From: an uncultured Alphaproteobacteria bacterium
GTDB lineage: Bacteria; Pseudomonadota; Alphaproteobacteria; Rhodobacterales; Rhodobacteraceae
Reading direction: 5' to 3'
Assembly (NCBI GenBank): GCA_902541695.1
Contig: CACBRT010000004.1
Span: forward strand, 1 to 58,488
Length of the DNA stretch: 58,488 bases
Part shown: positions 10,060 through 19,232 of the stretch, piece by piece
How positions within the stretch are numbered: position 1 is the first letter of the stretch
How the letters are laid out: each line of letters starts with the position of its first letter
Program-made: the position numbers and the translations under genes
The notes under the pieces: generated by a model
The model's database searches: none
What the model was told of the DNA's origin: nothing
The model's input: only the letters and a program-made list of their open reading frames with translations

Positions 10060-11079
10060 TTACAATATAACTCTTTTCCATACCACATCACTTGCTTTGA
10101 TAATACCAGTTTTTTTATTAGAACAATTATGAATAGGTATATTTAGATAATTAATAAAGTCTGGGTCATCTGACTTTAAATATCCTAATCTTATCAATAT
10201 AGTAACAATTAAGCATTCTGCAGCTTTTCTAGAACCGTCACAAATTTTCAAAGCAATACCTAAGCCTTTATCTAACAATATGGCTGTATAAACACCGTCT
10301 GCACCTACTTTAACAATTAATTGATTATTTGATTTTTTAATTATTTTAGTACATAAACGATCATCACCTGCAATTAAATCTGGATAACAAAGAACAGAAG
10401 TTTTTAAAATCTCTATCGAATCTTTTCTTTTCTGCTCCATTTTCTCAGGATTTGCAAAAATAGCCATAGCTTTAGCCAAAGATTGGATAGAGCATGCAAA
10501 ATTTGGAGCACTACATCCATCTAAAGCAAAAACAGAATTTTGATACCCACTAATTTCCTCAAACGTTTTTTTTACAACTTTCTGCACAGGATGATTAATA
10601 TTAATGTAATTTTTTATATTATCACTTTCTTGAGAAATAGTTTTAGATATAGTTAAAAAACTTAAATGCTTTCCTGAACAATTATTATGAAGTTGCGAGA
10701 GCATTTTTTTATTTTTTTTCAATTTATTTAATTGAACTTTATCATATGGAAGATGGTAACCACAAAGTAAATCTTTCTCATTAAGTCCTATCTTTAGAAG
10801 CCAATTTTTGGCAACATTTAAATGTTTTTCAGCACCACTGTGTGAAGCACAAGCCAAAGCTAAATGCTTATTTTCTAATGAAAATTTTTTTGCTGAACCC
10901 ATTTCAACTAGGGGGAGTGCTTGTATAATTTTACATGAAGATCTTGGAAAAATTAGAGCCTTAGGATCTCCCCAAAATGCAATTATCTCTCCACGATTAT
11001 TTGATATAGCCAAATGTCCAAAATGAAAAGATTCAACTAATTCACCTCTATAAACCTCTATTAACCTCTCTGGTTTCAA
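10060..11079 (-). CDS. asparaginase (Rhizobium type-II-like family)
   Basis: A 339-residue member of the Asparaginase_II family (PF06089), unrelated in fold to E. coli AnsA/AnsB and resembling the Rhizobium etli inducible enzyme. It hydrolyses asparagine to aspartate and ammonia. Residues matching the serine/lysine/cysteine site described for the R. etli enzyme are visible: Ser47-Lys50 in PRSSCK and Cys134-Lys137 in NCSGKH. There is no signal peptide, so it should be cytoplasmic. It sits upstream of leuC on the same strand, 92 bases away. Activity on asparagine is inferred from family. Confidence 0.85.
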   Translation of the reverse strand: MKPERLIEVYRGELVESFHFGHLAISNNRGEIIAFWGDPKALIFPRSSCKIIQALPLVEMGSAKKFSLENKHLALACASHSGAEKHLNVAKNWLLKIGLNEKDLLCGYHLPYDKVQLNKLKKNKKMLSQLHNNCSGKHLSFLTISKTISQESDNIKNYININHPVQKVVKKTFEEISGYQNSVFALDGCSAPNFACSIQSLAKAMAIFANPEKMEQKRKDSIEILKTSVLCYPDLIAGDDRLCTKIIKKSNNQLIVKVGADGVYTAILLDKGLGIALKICDGSRKAAECLIVTILIRLGYLKSDDPDFINYLNIPIHNCSNKKTGIIKASDVVWKRVIL

Positions 11080-11190
11080 CTAATTAAACCTAAATAAATA
11101 ATGATGGATATAAATTTCTTACTATTAATTTAAATAATTTCAACTATATTTTTGTTATGACAGGCAACTTTTGGATTTTTAGGAAATAAT

Positions 11191-11742
11191 ATGAAAAAAA
11201 TTCTAATAAAAAATTCTTTTATTTTTTTAATAATTTTCATTGCTGCAAATAAAGTTTTTTCTGAAGAACTTCGAATGGTTGCGAGTGAAAAAAATTGGAG
11301 TGTTTTTAATCCAAAAGATAAAAATAAATGCTTTATTGTTTCTCAATCTATAAAAGATGAGGCATTTAGAAATGGAGAAAAGTTATCTAGTGTGAATAGA
11401 GACCGAGGAAAGCTATTTGTTCAAAAAAGTCAATCAAGCGTCGCTGGTTTTGTTGGATCTTTTAATGCAGGTTATCCTTTGAAAATTGGTGGAAAGTTTA
11501 TACTTAAAATAGATGGCTCAAAAAAAATTGTTTTTTTGGCCTCTCCAGAACCTAAAACATCTGAAGAAAAAAATTGGGCTTGGACACAAGCTCATGATGA
11601 TAAAAATTTGATTAACTACTTAAAGATTGGAAATAAGGCTGTCTTAGAAGCTGTCTCTCATAGAGGAACAATCACCAAAGATACATTTGAATTAACCGGA
11701 TTTACTAAAGCACTTCAAAGACTTCAAGATATATGTAAATAA
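11191..11742 (+). CDS. IalB-like secreted protein
   Basis: A 183-residue protein with a signal peptide (Lys-rich start, hydrophobic 9-19, cleavage probably after residue 24) and a body resembling the invasion-associated locus B family (PF06776). Two cysteines only, Cys47 and Cys182, could form a disulfide in the periplasm. Despite the family name the function is unknown in free-living bacteria. It stands 22 bases before rlmN on the same strand, an arrangement also seen in other Alphaproteobacteria, which supports the assignment. The 111-base gap upstream holds no other gene. Confidence 0.72.
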   Translation: MKKILIKNSFIFLIIFIAANKVFSEELRMVASEKNWSVFNPKDKNKCFIVSQSIKDEAFRNGEKLSSVNRDRGKLFVQKSQSSVAGFVGSFNAGYPLKIGGKFILKIDGSKKIVFLASPEPKTSEEKNWAWTQAHDDKNLINYLKIGNKAVLEAVSHRGTITKDTFELTGFTKALQRLQDICK

Positions 11743-11764
11743 ATAAAATTTTACTGTTCTAATC

Positions 11765-12901
11765 ATGACAAAATTTAAAACGATTCAATATAAATTTAAC
11801 AATTTTCCAAAGTTAAATATTTTAGGACTGTCTAAAGATGAGCTTTACCAAAAACTTTTTGACCTAAAAATTCATAAAAAAGAATTAGCAATGCGGGTTC
11901 AGCAATTATTTAGTTGGATACATGTTCATGGAAAACTAAATTTTGACGAAATGACTAATCTTTCTAAGGAATTTAGACTTTTAATGTCTGAACATTTTTC
12001 TATCACAAGACCTGAGATTATTAAAAAACAAATAAGCCAAGATGGAACTAGAAAATATCTTTTTAAATCATCTGATTATGGAGAGTTTGAGACTGTTTTT
12101 ATACCTGAAAATGAAAGAGGAACTATATGTATATCTTCACAAATAGGATGTACATTAAATTGTACTTTTTGCCATACAGGAACACAAAAGTTAGTTAGAA
12201 ATTTAGAACCACATGAAATTGTGGGACAGATATCGGCTGTGAAAGACGATCTTTCAGACTGGGATGTAAGAAATAAAACTTTAAAGAGGGTAGTATCTAA
12301 TATAGTAGTGATGGGCATGGGTGAGCCACTTTTCAATTTTGAAAATATGAAAAAAAGCTTAAAAATAATAATGAGCAATGACGGTCTTTCTATATCTAGG
12401 AAAAAGATTACTCTTTCAACATCAGGAATAGTTCCCTATATACATAGAGTAAGTTCTGAAATAGGATGTCTTCTTGCTATCAGTCTCCATGGGACTACTA
12501 ATGAAATCAGAAATAATTTAGTACCAATTAACAAGAAATGGAATCTTGAAGAATTAATGGCAACGTTAAAAAGTTATCCTAATTTAAGTAATAGTGAACG
12601 AATAACTTTCGAATATGTTATGCTGAAGAAAGTTAACGATACAATTGATGATGCAAAACGATTAGTAAAATTAATAAAAAATATTCCTGCAAAAATAAAT
12701 CTTATTCCGTTTAATCCATGGCCTGGCTCAAATTATCAAACCTCAGAACCTGATACTGTAAAAATATTTGCAAATTATATTCAGAAAGCTGGTTACTCTT
12801 CACCAATTAGAAAACCTAGGGGTATCGACATTATGGCTGCATGTGGTCAACTAAAGTCGGATTCTATAAATAATTCAGTTAAAAAAAAATTAGAGATTTA
12901 G
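11765..12901 (+). CDS. rlmN: 23S rRNA/tRNA adenine-C2 methyltransferase
   Basis: A radical-SAM methyltransferase that puts a C2 methyl on A2503 of 23S rRNA and A37 of some tRNAs. The cluster motif is Cys129-x3-Cys133-x2-Cys136 (GCTLNCTFC). The C-terminal catalytic Cys360 lies in MAACGQL, and GMGEPL is present in the SAM-binding region. At 378 residues it is full length. It overlaps nothing; the next gene follows after 1 base. Confidence 0.96.
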   Translation: MTKFKTIQYKFNNFPKLNILGLSKDELYQKLFDLKIHKKELAMRVQQLFSWIHVHGKLNFDEMTNLSKEFRLLMSEHFSITRPEIIKKQISQDGTRKYLFKSSDYGEFETVFIPENERGTICISSQIGCTLNCTFCHTGTQKLVRNLEPHEIVGQISAVKDDLSDWDVRNKTLKRVVSNIVVMGMGEPLFNFENMKKSLKIIMSNDGLSISRKKITLSTSGIVPYIHRVSSEIGCLLAISLHGTTNEIRNNLVPINKKWNLEELMATLKSYPNLSNSERITFEYVMLKKVNDTIDDAKRLVKLIKNIPAKINLIPFNPWPGSNYQTSEPDTVKIFANYIQKAGYSSPIRKPRGIDIMAACGQLKSDSINNSVKKKLEI

Positions 12902-12902
12902 G

Positions 12903-13433
12903 TTGAAAAAAATAAGTAAACGAAAAGCTTTGGTTAATATTATTCAAACCTTATCTTTTGGAACAACTTTTAGTAGTATGTATTTTTTATCAAAATCAGC
13001 TGAAGCTAGTGTTAATTTAGAAAAAGTTGATCTCATAGTAGTTTGGAAATCAAAAAGACGTATGACATTATTCTATAAAAAGAGACCTATTAGATCATAT
13101 TTTATAAGACTAGGTTTTAATCCAAAAGGTCATAAGACAAAAGAGGGTGATGGAAAAACACCAGAGGGTAATTATTGGATTACACATAAAAACCCTAATA
13201 GTGCATTTCATAAAAGCTTAGCTATTAGTTATCCAAACAAAAAAGATAAAAATTTTGCAAAAATGAATGGTCATAATCCTGGAAAAGATATTTTTATACA
13301 TGGTGGGCCAAGAAATTTTTTAAAACATTTATTTTTCGATTGGACAGAAGGATGTATAGCTGTAACAGATAGTGAGATCGAAGAGATCTATTCAATGGTC
13401 CAAAAAAATACACCTATTTTTATAACATCTTAA
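12903..13433 (+). CDS. L,D-transpeptidase (YkuD domain), first copy
   Basis: A 176-residue exported L,D-transpeptidase-family protein that would cross-link or edit peptidoglycan through a catalytic cysteine. Seen: a long N-terminal hydrophobic segment with an AEA-like cleavage site near residues 33-35, then the YkuD core with His133 in IHGG and Cys151 in DWTEGCIAVTD. The start is TTG, one base after the rlmN stop; no ATG exists before the signal segment, so the start is likely but its ribosome site is weak. A second YkuD gene lies 0.6 kb away with a CAP lipoprotein between them. Confidence 0.86.
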   Translation: MKKISKRKALVNIIQTLSFGTTFSSMYFLSKSAEASVNLEKVDLIVVWKSKRRMTLFYKKRPIRSYFIRLGFNPKGHKTKEGDGKTPEGNYWITHKNPNSAFHKSLAISYPNKKDKNFAKMNGHNPGKDIFIHGGPRNFLKHLFFDWTEGCIAVTDSEIEEIYSMVQKNTPIFITS

Positions 13434-13446
13434 AATTAACAAAACT

Positions 13447-13971
13447 TTATTTTTTAAAACCTAAAACTTGAACCCACCAAATCTTACCATTTTTTTCTTG
13501 ATACCAACCTAAACCTAGATGAGTTGCTTCTTTATTTAATAATACACTCCTAGATAATGAATTTTTAAGCCAAACCTGAAGTACTAAAAACTCACCTTCA
13601 TATGTTTCAGAAACATTTTCACCTGTTATAATTCCGACAAAACCAGACACCTCTGCTCTTTTTTGAGGAGATGATCCATCAGACCCAAAATTCCAAGCTC
13701 TTTGCTGTTTGAAAATATCTCTAGCATGTGTGGCAGCGCTTGAATTTAAAAAATCTGATATCTCAAGATTTCCTAAGTCTCTTTCATGTCTTATCGCATT
13801 AAGAGAATCTAAGTGTCTTTTTCTTATCTCTACAGAATCAAAATTCTCTATCCTACCAGAATCTTGGTTATTTTTATAAATATCCCCATTATTATTAACA
13901 CAAGCAGTAAAAATAATTAAGAATAATGATAGTTGGATAAATCTTATGATGATTGAAAAATTATTAATCAT
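13447..13971 (-). CDS. CAP-domain (SCP/PR-1-like) lipoprotein
   Basis: A 174-residue protein with a hydrophobic N-terminus ending in IIFTAC, an imperfect lipobox with Cys24, then a CAP domain. Family hallmarks seen are an LNAIRHERDLG start helix, SAATHARDIF with the conserved His, GENVSE, and a C-terminal WWVQVLGF strand. Bacterial CAP proteins (YkwD-like) are extracytoplasmic and their biochemical role is mostly unknown. The start is chosen at the ATG giving MINNFS; another ATG nine codons upstream is possible. It is convergent with the first L,D-transpeptidase and divergent from the second, hinting at a cell-wall context. Confidence 0.78.
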   Translation of the reverse strand: MINNFSIIIRFIQLSLFLIIFTACVNNNGDIYKNNQDSGRIENFDSVEIRKRHLDSLNAIRHERDLGNLEISDFLNSSAATHARDIFKQQRAWNFGSDGSSPQKRAEVSGFVGIITGENVSETYEGEFLVLQVWLKNSLSRSVLLNKEATHLGLGWYQEKNGKIWWVQVLGFKK

Positions 13972-14063
13972 AATTATTTGATATACGTTATAATCCATAT
14001 TAATTCAAAAAAAATTTAACTAATCATCGTTGAAATAATTATTCACTAATTGTAAATATAATT

Positions 14064-14639
14064 ATGGTAAATAGAAGATATTTTATTTTTGGAACGACAT
14101 TAGTTGGCTTAAATTTTTTTACTCAAGCTGTATCTAATGCACAACAAGCAGTAAAAAAAACTCAAAGTGGTGAAACACTTCATAATATATCAAGCTATCG
14201 CTACCAGAAATGGGAAAACCATTTCAAATCTATTACTGACGGAGCAATTTTGTCGGATACTAAATCTAAGTGTCTACATTTTTGGAATGGTAAAGAAAAC
14301 ATATACAAAATTTATCCTACCTCAGTTCCTTTAACTCCAGAATTAACAAGAACTGGTTATACTAAGGTTATAAGAAAGGTTGTTGGTCCAGATTGGAGGC
14401 CTACGGAATCAATGAGAAAAAGAGATCCTCAGTTACCAAAGTATATGCCAGCAGGACCAGATAATCCTTTAGGAACTCATGCGTTATACCTAAGTTGGCC
14501 GAATTTTAGAATCCATGGAACATCTGATACAAGGAAAATTGGAAGACAAAGTTCCTCAGGATGCATTGGCCTTTATAATGAACACATAGAAGAACTTTTT
14601 AATTATGTAAAAATTGGAACGCCTGTTCGTTTAATTTAG
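14064..14639 (+). CDS. L,D-transpeptidase (YkuD domain), second copy
   Basis: A 191-residue L,D-transpeptidase with the textbook active site: His151 in IHGTSD and Ser165-Gly-Cys167 in SSSGCIGLYN. The N-terminus NRRYFIFG followed by a hydrophobic stretch and SNA-QQ near residue 26 looks like a Tat-type signal peptide, so export may be folded via TatABC. No LysM or SH3 binding domain is visible. The ATG at 14064 is clear. It shares its last 4 bases with the convergent SDR gene. It differs in signal type and active-site context from the copy at 12903. Confidence 0.9.
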   Translation: MVNRRYFIFGTTLVGLNFFTQAVSNAQQAVKKTQSGETLHNISSYRYQKWENHFKSITDGAILSDTKSKCLHFWNGKENIYKIYPTSVPLTPELTRTGYTKVIRKVVGPDWRPTESMRKRDPQLPKYMPAGPDNPLGTHALYLSWPNFRIHGTSDTRKIGRQSSSGCIGLYNEHIEELFNYVKIGTPVRLI

Positions 14640-15514
14640 AATTTTTTCAGTTTTAATTTGTTAAATATATCCTTAAGTCCTTTCATATAATCAGGATAGA
14701 TTAATCTATAATAGAATTTATTTAACAATTTTTTATTACTTATTTTTTTTGATTCTGAAAAAAAACCTAAAGCTGTTTCTGATAAATTAATATCGTTTAT
14801 ACCAACTGGAGTAGGCGGCTTTAAATTTAATAATTTGAAAGCTTCCTTGTAAATAGCTTCAGTTGATGCAGGCATATTATCAGATAAATTAAAAATGCCT
14901 CTGTTATTATTTTTGTTCAATAACTCTACAATTACATTAACAATATCTTCAATATGAATCCTTGAAAAAAAGAGCCTTGGCTTTTTAATAATTTTAAATG
15001 ATTTTCTTTCAATTCTATCAAATGGACTTCTATCCGGACCATAAATACCAGATAACCTTAAAATAGTTAACTGGAAATTATTACTTCTTCCAAATGATAA
15101 CCACTTCTTCTCAGCATTTAAACGCCATTTACCCAATCTTGTGGATGGTTTTAAATTAGAATTTTCATTTACCCAAGCACCATTATGATCTCCATAAACA
15201 CTTGTTGAAGAAAGGTAAATTAATCTAAGTTTATTCTTTGAATTTAAAAAATATTTAGAAAATTTATCTTTAACTGGGTCAGATAAACAACTAGGAGGAA
15301 CTGTTATCAAAATTGCGTATGACTGTTTTATATATTGCTTAACAAGTTTCTCGTTTGTCCACAAACAGGCATTAATACCTTGTCTCTTAAGTTTATTAAT
15401 ACTAGATTTATCACGGGACACTACAAATATTTTTCTCTTACTTCTTTTTAGTTTATGAATTAATGCTTCTGAGCAATACCCAAAACCAAAAATTAATATT
15501 TGATTAACTATCAT
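14636..15514 (-). CDS. NAD(P)-binding SDR/epimerase-like protein
   Basis: A 292-residue extended short-chain dehydrogenase-like protein. The nucleotide-binding loop is GFGYCSEAL (10-18), a variant of GxGxxG. It has YLSSTSVYGDHNG with the Ser/Tyr region near 99-111 and LSGIYGPDRSP further on. The substrate is unknown. It overlaps queG by 11 bases on the same strand, and the SDR-queG-gst-uppP neighbourhood recurs in Alphaproteobacteria, so the family placement is firm although the reaction is not. Confidence 0.8.
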   Translation of the reverse strand: MIVNQILIFGFGYCSEALIHKLKRSKRKIFVVSRDKSSINKLKRQGINACLWTNEKLVKQYIKQSYAILITVPPSCLSDPVKDKFSKYFLNSKNKLRLIYLSSTSVYGDHNGAWVNENSNLKPSTRLGKWRLNAEKKWLSFGRSNNFQLTILRLSGIYGPDRSPFDRIERKSFKIIKKPRLFFSRIHIEDIVNVIVELLNKNNNRGIFNLSDNMPASTEAIYKEAFKLLNLKPPTPVGINDINLSETALGFFSESKKISNKKLLNKFYYRLIYPDYMKGLKDIFNKLKLKKF

Positions 15515-16556
15515 ATTTTTTTAATTCACAAATTGCCCATATAGCTGCATCAGCAATTGTAGAATCTTCATCATTAGATAATTTATTTAATGTATTTATA
15601 AATTTTTTGTTTCTAGAATTACCAATTGCATATAAAATGTTTCTAACAAATCTATTCCTTCCAATACGCTTTATTGGGGATTTTCTAAACAAATTTCTGA
15701 ATTTTATATCATCAAGCTGAGCAAGTTCATTCAAATCTAACAATTCATATTTTTCGTTAGAATATTTTATTTCACTTGAATTCTTAGAAAATTTATTCCA
15801 AGGACATACTGCTAAACAATCGTCACAACCAAAAATTCTATTTCCTATTAATGACCTTAAACTTTTTTCAACTGGTCCTTTATGCTCAATTGTTAAATAA
15901 GATATACATTTTGTTGCATCAAGCTTATAAGGTCCAATAAAAGCATTTGTTGGACATATTTCCATACATTTCATACAGCTACCACAGTGGTTATTTTCTT
16001 TTTTATCATTTGTAATTTTAATGTTTGTAAAGATAAAACCTAAAAATATCCAATTACCAAGTTTTTTTGTTAAAATATTAGTATGCTTTCCTTGCCACCC
16101 TATTCCAGACTTTTGAGCAAAATACTTCTCCATAATTGGTGCTGTATCGACAAATACTTTCACTTCACAATTATTTGTAAGCTTGATCAGTTGACCGGCA
16201 ACTACTTTTAATTTCTTTTTTAGAATATTATGATAATCCTCTCCTCTGGCATAAATTGAAATATTAGCTTTATCCTTCATTTTTAATCCAGCTAATGGAT
16301 TTTTACCTTTATAATAATTTTCTGCAAAGACAATAATGGTTTCAACATCATTCCACATTAGCTTTGGATTACTTCTCCAATTTATATTATTACTAAGCCA
16401 TTCCATTTGGCCATGGTATCCTTTTTTGACAAATTCTTTAAAATTTTGAAACACCTCTGGATCAACTTTTGGATTTGTAAATCTTACGTCAGATAACCCT
16501 TGAAGATAGGCAAATTGAGAAATTTTTTCTTTCAAGCTTTTTATTTGGTTTACCAT
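15504..16556 (-). CDS. queG: epoxyqueuosine reductase
   Basis: A cobalamin-dependent reductase that converts epoxyqueuosine to queuosine at tRNA position 34. Two [4Fe-4S] motifs are visible: Cys191, 194, 197, 201 (CGSCMKCMEIC) and Cys217, 244, 247, 251 (CDDCLAVC). Asp137 in VDTAP is the probable catalytic acid. The C-terminus has a HEAT-like helical tail (SNDEDSTIADAAIWAI). At 350 residues it is full length. Its requirement for cobalamin implies uptake or synthesis of B12 by the cell. It lies 6 bases after gst and overlaps the SDR gene. Confidence 0.95.
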   Translation of the reverse strand: MVNQIKSLKEKISQFAYLQGLSDVRFTNPKVDPEVFQNFKEFVKKGYHGQMEWLSNNINWRSNPKLMWNDVETIIVFAENYYKGKNPLAGLKMKDKANISIYARGEDYHNILKKKLKVVAGQLIKLTNNCEVKVFVDTAPIMEKYFAQKSGIGWQGKHTNILTKKLGNWIFLGFIFTNIKITNDKKENNHCGSCMKCMEICPTNAFIGPYKLDATKCISYLTIEHKGPVEKSLRSLIGNRIFGCDDCLAVCPWNKFSKNSSEIKYSNEKYELLDLNELAQLDDIKFRNLFRKSPIKRIGRNRFVRNILYAIGNSRNKKFINTLNKLSNDEDSTIADAAIWAICELKKYDS

Positions 16557-16562
16557 TTTACC

Positions 16563-17228
16563 TCAAAAATCTAAATCATTATAGTGTTCTGAGGGAATAA
16601 AACCTGGTAAAAAGTCTGACAAAATGGGTCTAAATGCTGGTCTTGATTTTATCTTTGAATACCAATCTTTAACATTTGGAAAATCTTCCCAATTTATATC
16701 ATTTATATAATCCAATGATGACAAATGAGAAGCTGCTGTAAAATCAGAAACTGTTAGTAAATCACAGGCAACCCATTTTCTTTTTTCAAGCAACCAGTTT
16801 AAATAGTTAAGATGAAATTTAAGACTTTTCAGTCCAAATTTTATTTTTTGACTATTAGGATATCCAGTTTTCATAATTTTTTTATATACTCTTTCATACA
16901 ATACATTCTGTGTGACCTCTTTATAAAACTTTGTATCAAACCAATTGGATAATCGTCTGCTTTCAGCTCTTTGCTCTAAGGTATTAGGCAATAAAGGTAG
17001 ATCTGGATATTTTTCTTCTAAATATTCGAAAATAGCATTACTGTCTGATATTTTTATATCATCGTCAATAAAAACTGGTACTTCCCCTGCATGATTAATT
17101 TTTAAGAATTGTACTCTTTTTTCCCAAAAATTCTCCTCTATTAATTCCACATCAATTTTTTTTTCACTTATTATCAATCGAATTTTTCTGCAAAAAGGTG
17201 ATAGAGAGAAGTGATATAATTTTTTCAT
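16563..17228 (-). CDS. glutathione S-transferase family protein
   Basis: A 221-residue GST-fold protein: thioredoxin-like N-terminal domain with LSPFCRKIR (Cys13 at the glutathione site), the cis-Pro motif GEVPVF, and SDSNAIFEYLEEKYPD, followed by an all-helical C-terminal domain with LTVSDFTAASHL. The substrate is unknown. It is probably co-transcribed with queG. The 62-base gap to the divergent uppP carries a 14-base palindrome near the uppP start. Confidence 0.9.
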   Translation of the reverse strand: MKKLYHFSLSPFCRKIRLIISEKKIDVELIEENFWEKRVQFLKINHAGEVPVFIDDDIKISDSNAIFEYLEEKYPDLPLLPNTLEQRAESRRLSNWFDTKFYKEVTQNVLYERVYKKIMKTGYPNSQKIKFGLKSLKFHLNYLNWLLEKRKWVACDLLTVSDFTAASHLSSLDYINDINWEDFPNVKDWYSKIKSRPAFRPILSDFLPGFIPSEHYNDLDF

Positions 17229-17273
17229 TTGTAAATATTAAAAATGTTTTTTTTAATTTAAGGTTCTTAGCTC

Positions 17274-17287
17274 TTATGGTACCATAA
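17274..17287. promoter_or_regulatory. 14-bp perfect palindrome before uppP
   Basis: TTATGGTACCATAA is a perfect inverted repeat that ends 3 bases before the uppP ATG. No Shine-Dalgarno sequence is visible in that space. It may be an operator for the gst/uppP divergent pair or form a small RNA hairpin at the uppP start. It could also be chance, since only 14 bases are involved in AT-rich DNA. Confidence 0.3.
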
Positions 17288-17290
17288 TAT

Positions 17291-18091
17291 ATGATCACAA
17301 TTCATATTTTTTTTATTGCCATAATTCAAGGGATAACAGAGTTTTTACCAGTTTCTTCTTCTGCTCACTTGATAATACTTCCTTATTTTATGAAGGTAGT
17401 AGATCAAGGTGTTGTAATTGACATTTCAGTTCATTTAGGCAGCCTTTTTGCTTTATTAATTTATTTTAAACAGGATACATCTATTTTGTTTAGGGGAATG
17501 ATACAATTTTTTCTTATACAATTTCAAAAAAAAGAACTTTTGTTTTTCTTAAAAATTGTAACGGCTACCATTCCTATTATTTTTATAGGGTTAATATTTA
17601 AAATTTATCGTTTTGATATCGTTCTAAGATCTGTTGAAGTAATAGGTTGGACAATGATTATTTTTGGTATTTTACTTTATTTAACAGATAAATTTGGTGG
17701 AGAAAAAAAGACAATTGATAATTGGGGTTTTAAAAGTGCATTTATAGTTGGTATCTTTCAAGCCATATCTCTAATTCCAGGAACATCTAGATCAGGAATT
17801 ACAATTACTGGCCTAAGAGTTTTTGGATATGACAGGTATAATTCAATAAAAATATCTCTTTTGATGTCAATACCCACCATTACACTTTCAGTATTTTTCA
17901 TTACTCCTAGCATTTTAAAAGAGAATGATGTTAATTTAATTGAGTTCTTTATCCCCTTTTCATTATCTTTTACTGCATCATTAATTGCTTTAAAGATAAT
18001 GATCAACTATATCTATATTTTTAAATTTACACCATATATAATTTATAGAATAACCTTAGGTTTAATATTACTTTACACGGTTTATTTTTAA
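17291..18091 (+). CDS. uppP: undecaprenyl-diphosphate phosphatase
   Basis: An integral membrane phosphatase (BacA/UppP) that recycles undecaprenyl diphosphate to the monophosphate carrier for peptidoglycan and LPS. The first active-site segment is GITEFLPVSSSAHLI (14-28, Glu17) and the second is PGTSRSG (163-169, Arg167). Seven or more hydrophobic helices cover its 266 residues. The ATG at 17291 lacks a clear ribosome site. It is flanked by genes on the opposite strand, so it has its own promoter. Confidence 0.96.
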   Translation: MITIHIFFIAIIQGITEFLPVSSSAHLIILPYFMKVVDQGVVIDISVHLGSLFALLIYFKQDTSILFRGMIQFFLIQFQKKELLFFLKIVTATIPIIFIGLIFKIYRFDIVLRSVEVIGWTMIIFGILLYLTDKFGGEKKTIDNWGFKSAFIVGIFQAISLIPGTSRSGITITGLRVFGYDRYNSIKISLLMSIPTITLSVFFITPSILKENDVNLIEFFIPFSLSFTASLIALKIMINYIYIFKFTPYIIYRITLGLILLYTVYF

Positions 18092-18102
18092 ATAAACATT
18101 CT

Positions 18103-19107
18103 TTACAAATCTGAAAAATTTCCTCTAGGTCTATAATGTTTCAAATAAAACGGTAAAATCAAATCCATTGATTTTGGTTTAATTGAAAGATCAGTAAATC
18201 CTAAAAAATCTCTACTTGCAACATTATCATATTTCAATTGAATAACTGAATCATCCGTAATTAAAAGAGGTATTTTTTTAAAAGTTATTTTATTTAAAAT
18301 AAAGATTATAGGACAAATTATTTTGGCTAACCAAAATGGTAAGTTAATAATTAATCTTTTCCTATATATCACGGACAACATCTTAATCATTAGTGATTGA
18401 AAATTAAATATTTCTGGCCCTCCCAATTCATAGATTACTTTATTATTTTTTGAAAAACAATTGTCACTATTTAAAATTTTAATTACTGATTTGGCTATAT
18501 CATCAACATAAACAGGTTGAAACTTTGTATTCCTACCGACTATGGGTAAAAATGGACTTAAACAAGCAATTTGTGCAAATAAATTAAAAAATTGATCTTC
18601 TGCTCCAAAAACTATAGAAGGTCTAATTATTATAGCTTTAGGAAATGCAGCTAAAATTTTAATTTCGCCTAAACCTTTAGATTTCGCATATTTACTTTCT
18701 GAATTTATGTTTGCACCAATAGACGATATATGGATGAATTTCTTTACTCCAGATTTTTTTGCCAAAATTGCTAATTTTTCTGGTGCATCCGTATGAATTT
18801 TTTTATATTGCTGATTTTTTTCTTCATGTAAAATTCCAACACAATTAATAATAATTTCTGATACTTCGAATAAAGATGAAAGTTGTTCAAGATTGTTAAA
18901 CGAGCCTTTAATAAATCTTATTTGACCAACATTACCAGAAGTTTTCAAAAAAATTGCTTCACTGGGTGATCTTGTAACTACATTTATTAGATAACCTTGT
19001 TTAGCTAGACGATTTACTATATATCTCCCTAGAAAACCTGAACCTCCAAAAATAGTTACACTTGGTGACTTATAAGAAAAACTACTAATTTTATTATTAT
19101 TATCCAA
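18103..19107 (-). CDS. complex I NDUFA9-like NAD(P)-binding protein
   Basis: A 334-residue atypical SDR similar to the NDUFA9 accessory subunit of respiratory complex I. It has the glycine-rich loop VTIFGGSGFLGRYIVNRLAKQ (from residue 18), then NCVGILHE, FIHISSIGAN and PSIVFGAEDQF. A hydrophobic helix around WLAKIICPIIFILNK may contact the membrane. Alphaproteobacterial homologues commonly sit next to uppP, as here, 11 bases after its end on the opposite strand. A direct role in complex I is inferred, not shown. Confidence 0.83.
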   Translation of the reverse strand: MDNNNKISSFSYKSPSVTIFGGSGFLGRYIVNRLAKQGYLINVVTRSPSEAIFLKTSGNVGQIRFIKGSFNNLEQLSSLFEVSEIIINCVGILHEEKNQQYKKIHTDAPEKLAILAKKSGVKKFIHISSIGANINSESKYAKSKGLGEIKILAAFPKAIIIRPSIVFGAEDQFFNLFAQIACLSPFLPIVGRNTKFQPVYVDDIAKSVIKILNSDNCFSKNNKVIYELGGPEIFNFQSLMIKMLSVIYRKRLIINLPFWLAKIICPIIFILNKITFKKIPLLITDDSVIQLKYDNVASRDFLGFTDLSIKPKSMDLILPFYLKHYRPRGNFSDL

Positions 19108-19232
19108 ATTTTTCAGGTTTCTTTATTTTATTTTATTGATCTATTATAAATTGCATTAAAATATTATATGATTTATATATTAAGATAGTTATAAAATGCA
19201 AATCTCAAAATATTAATTACGGAAATAAATAA

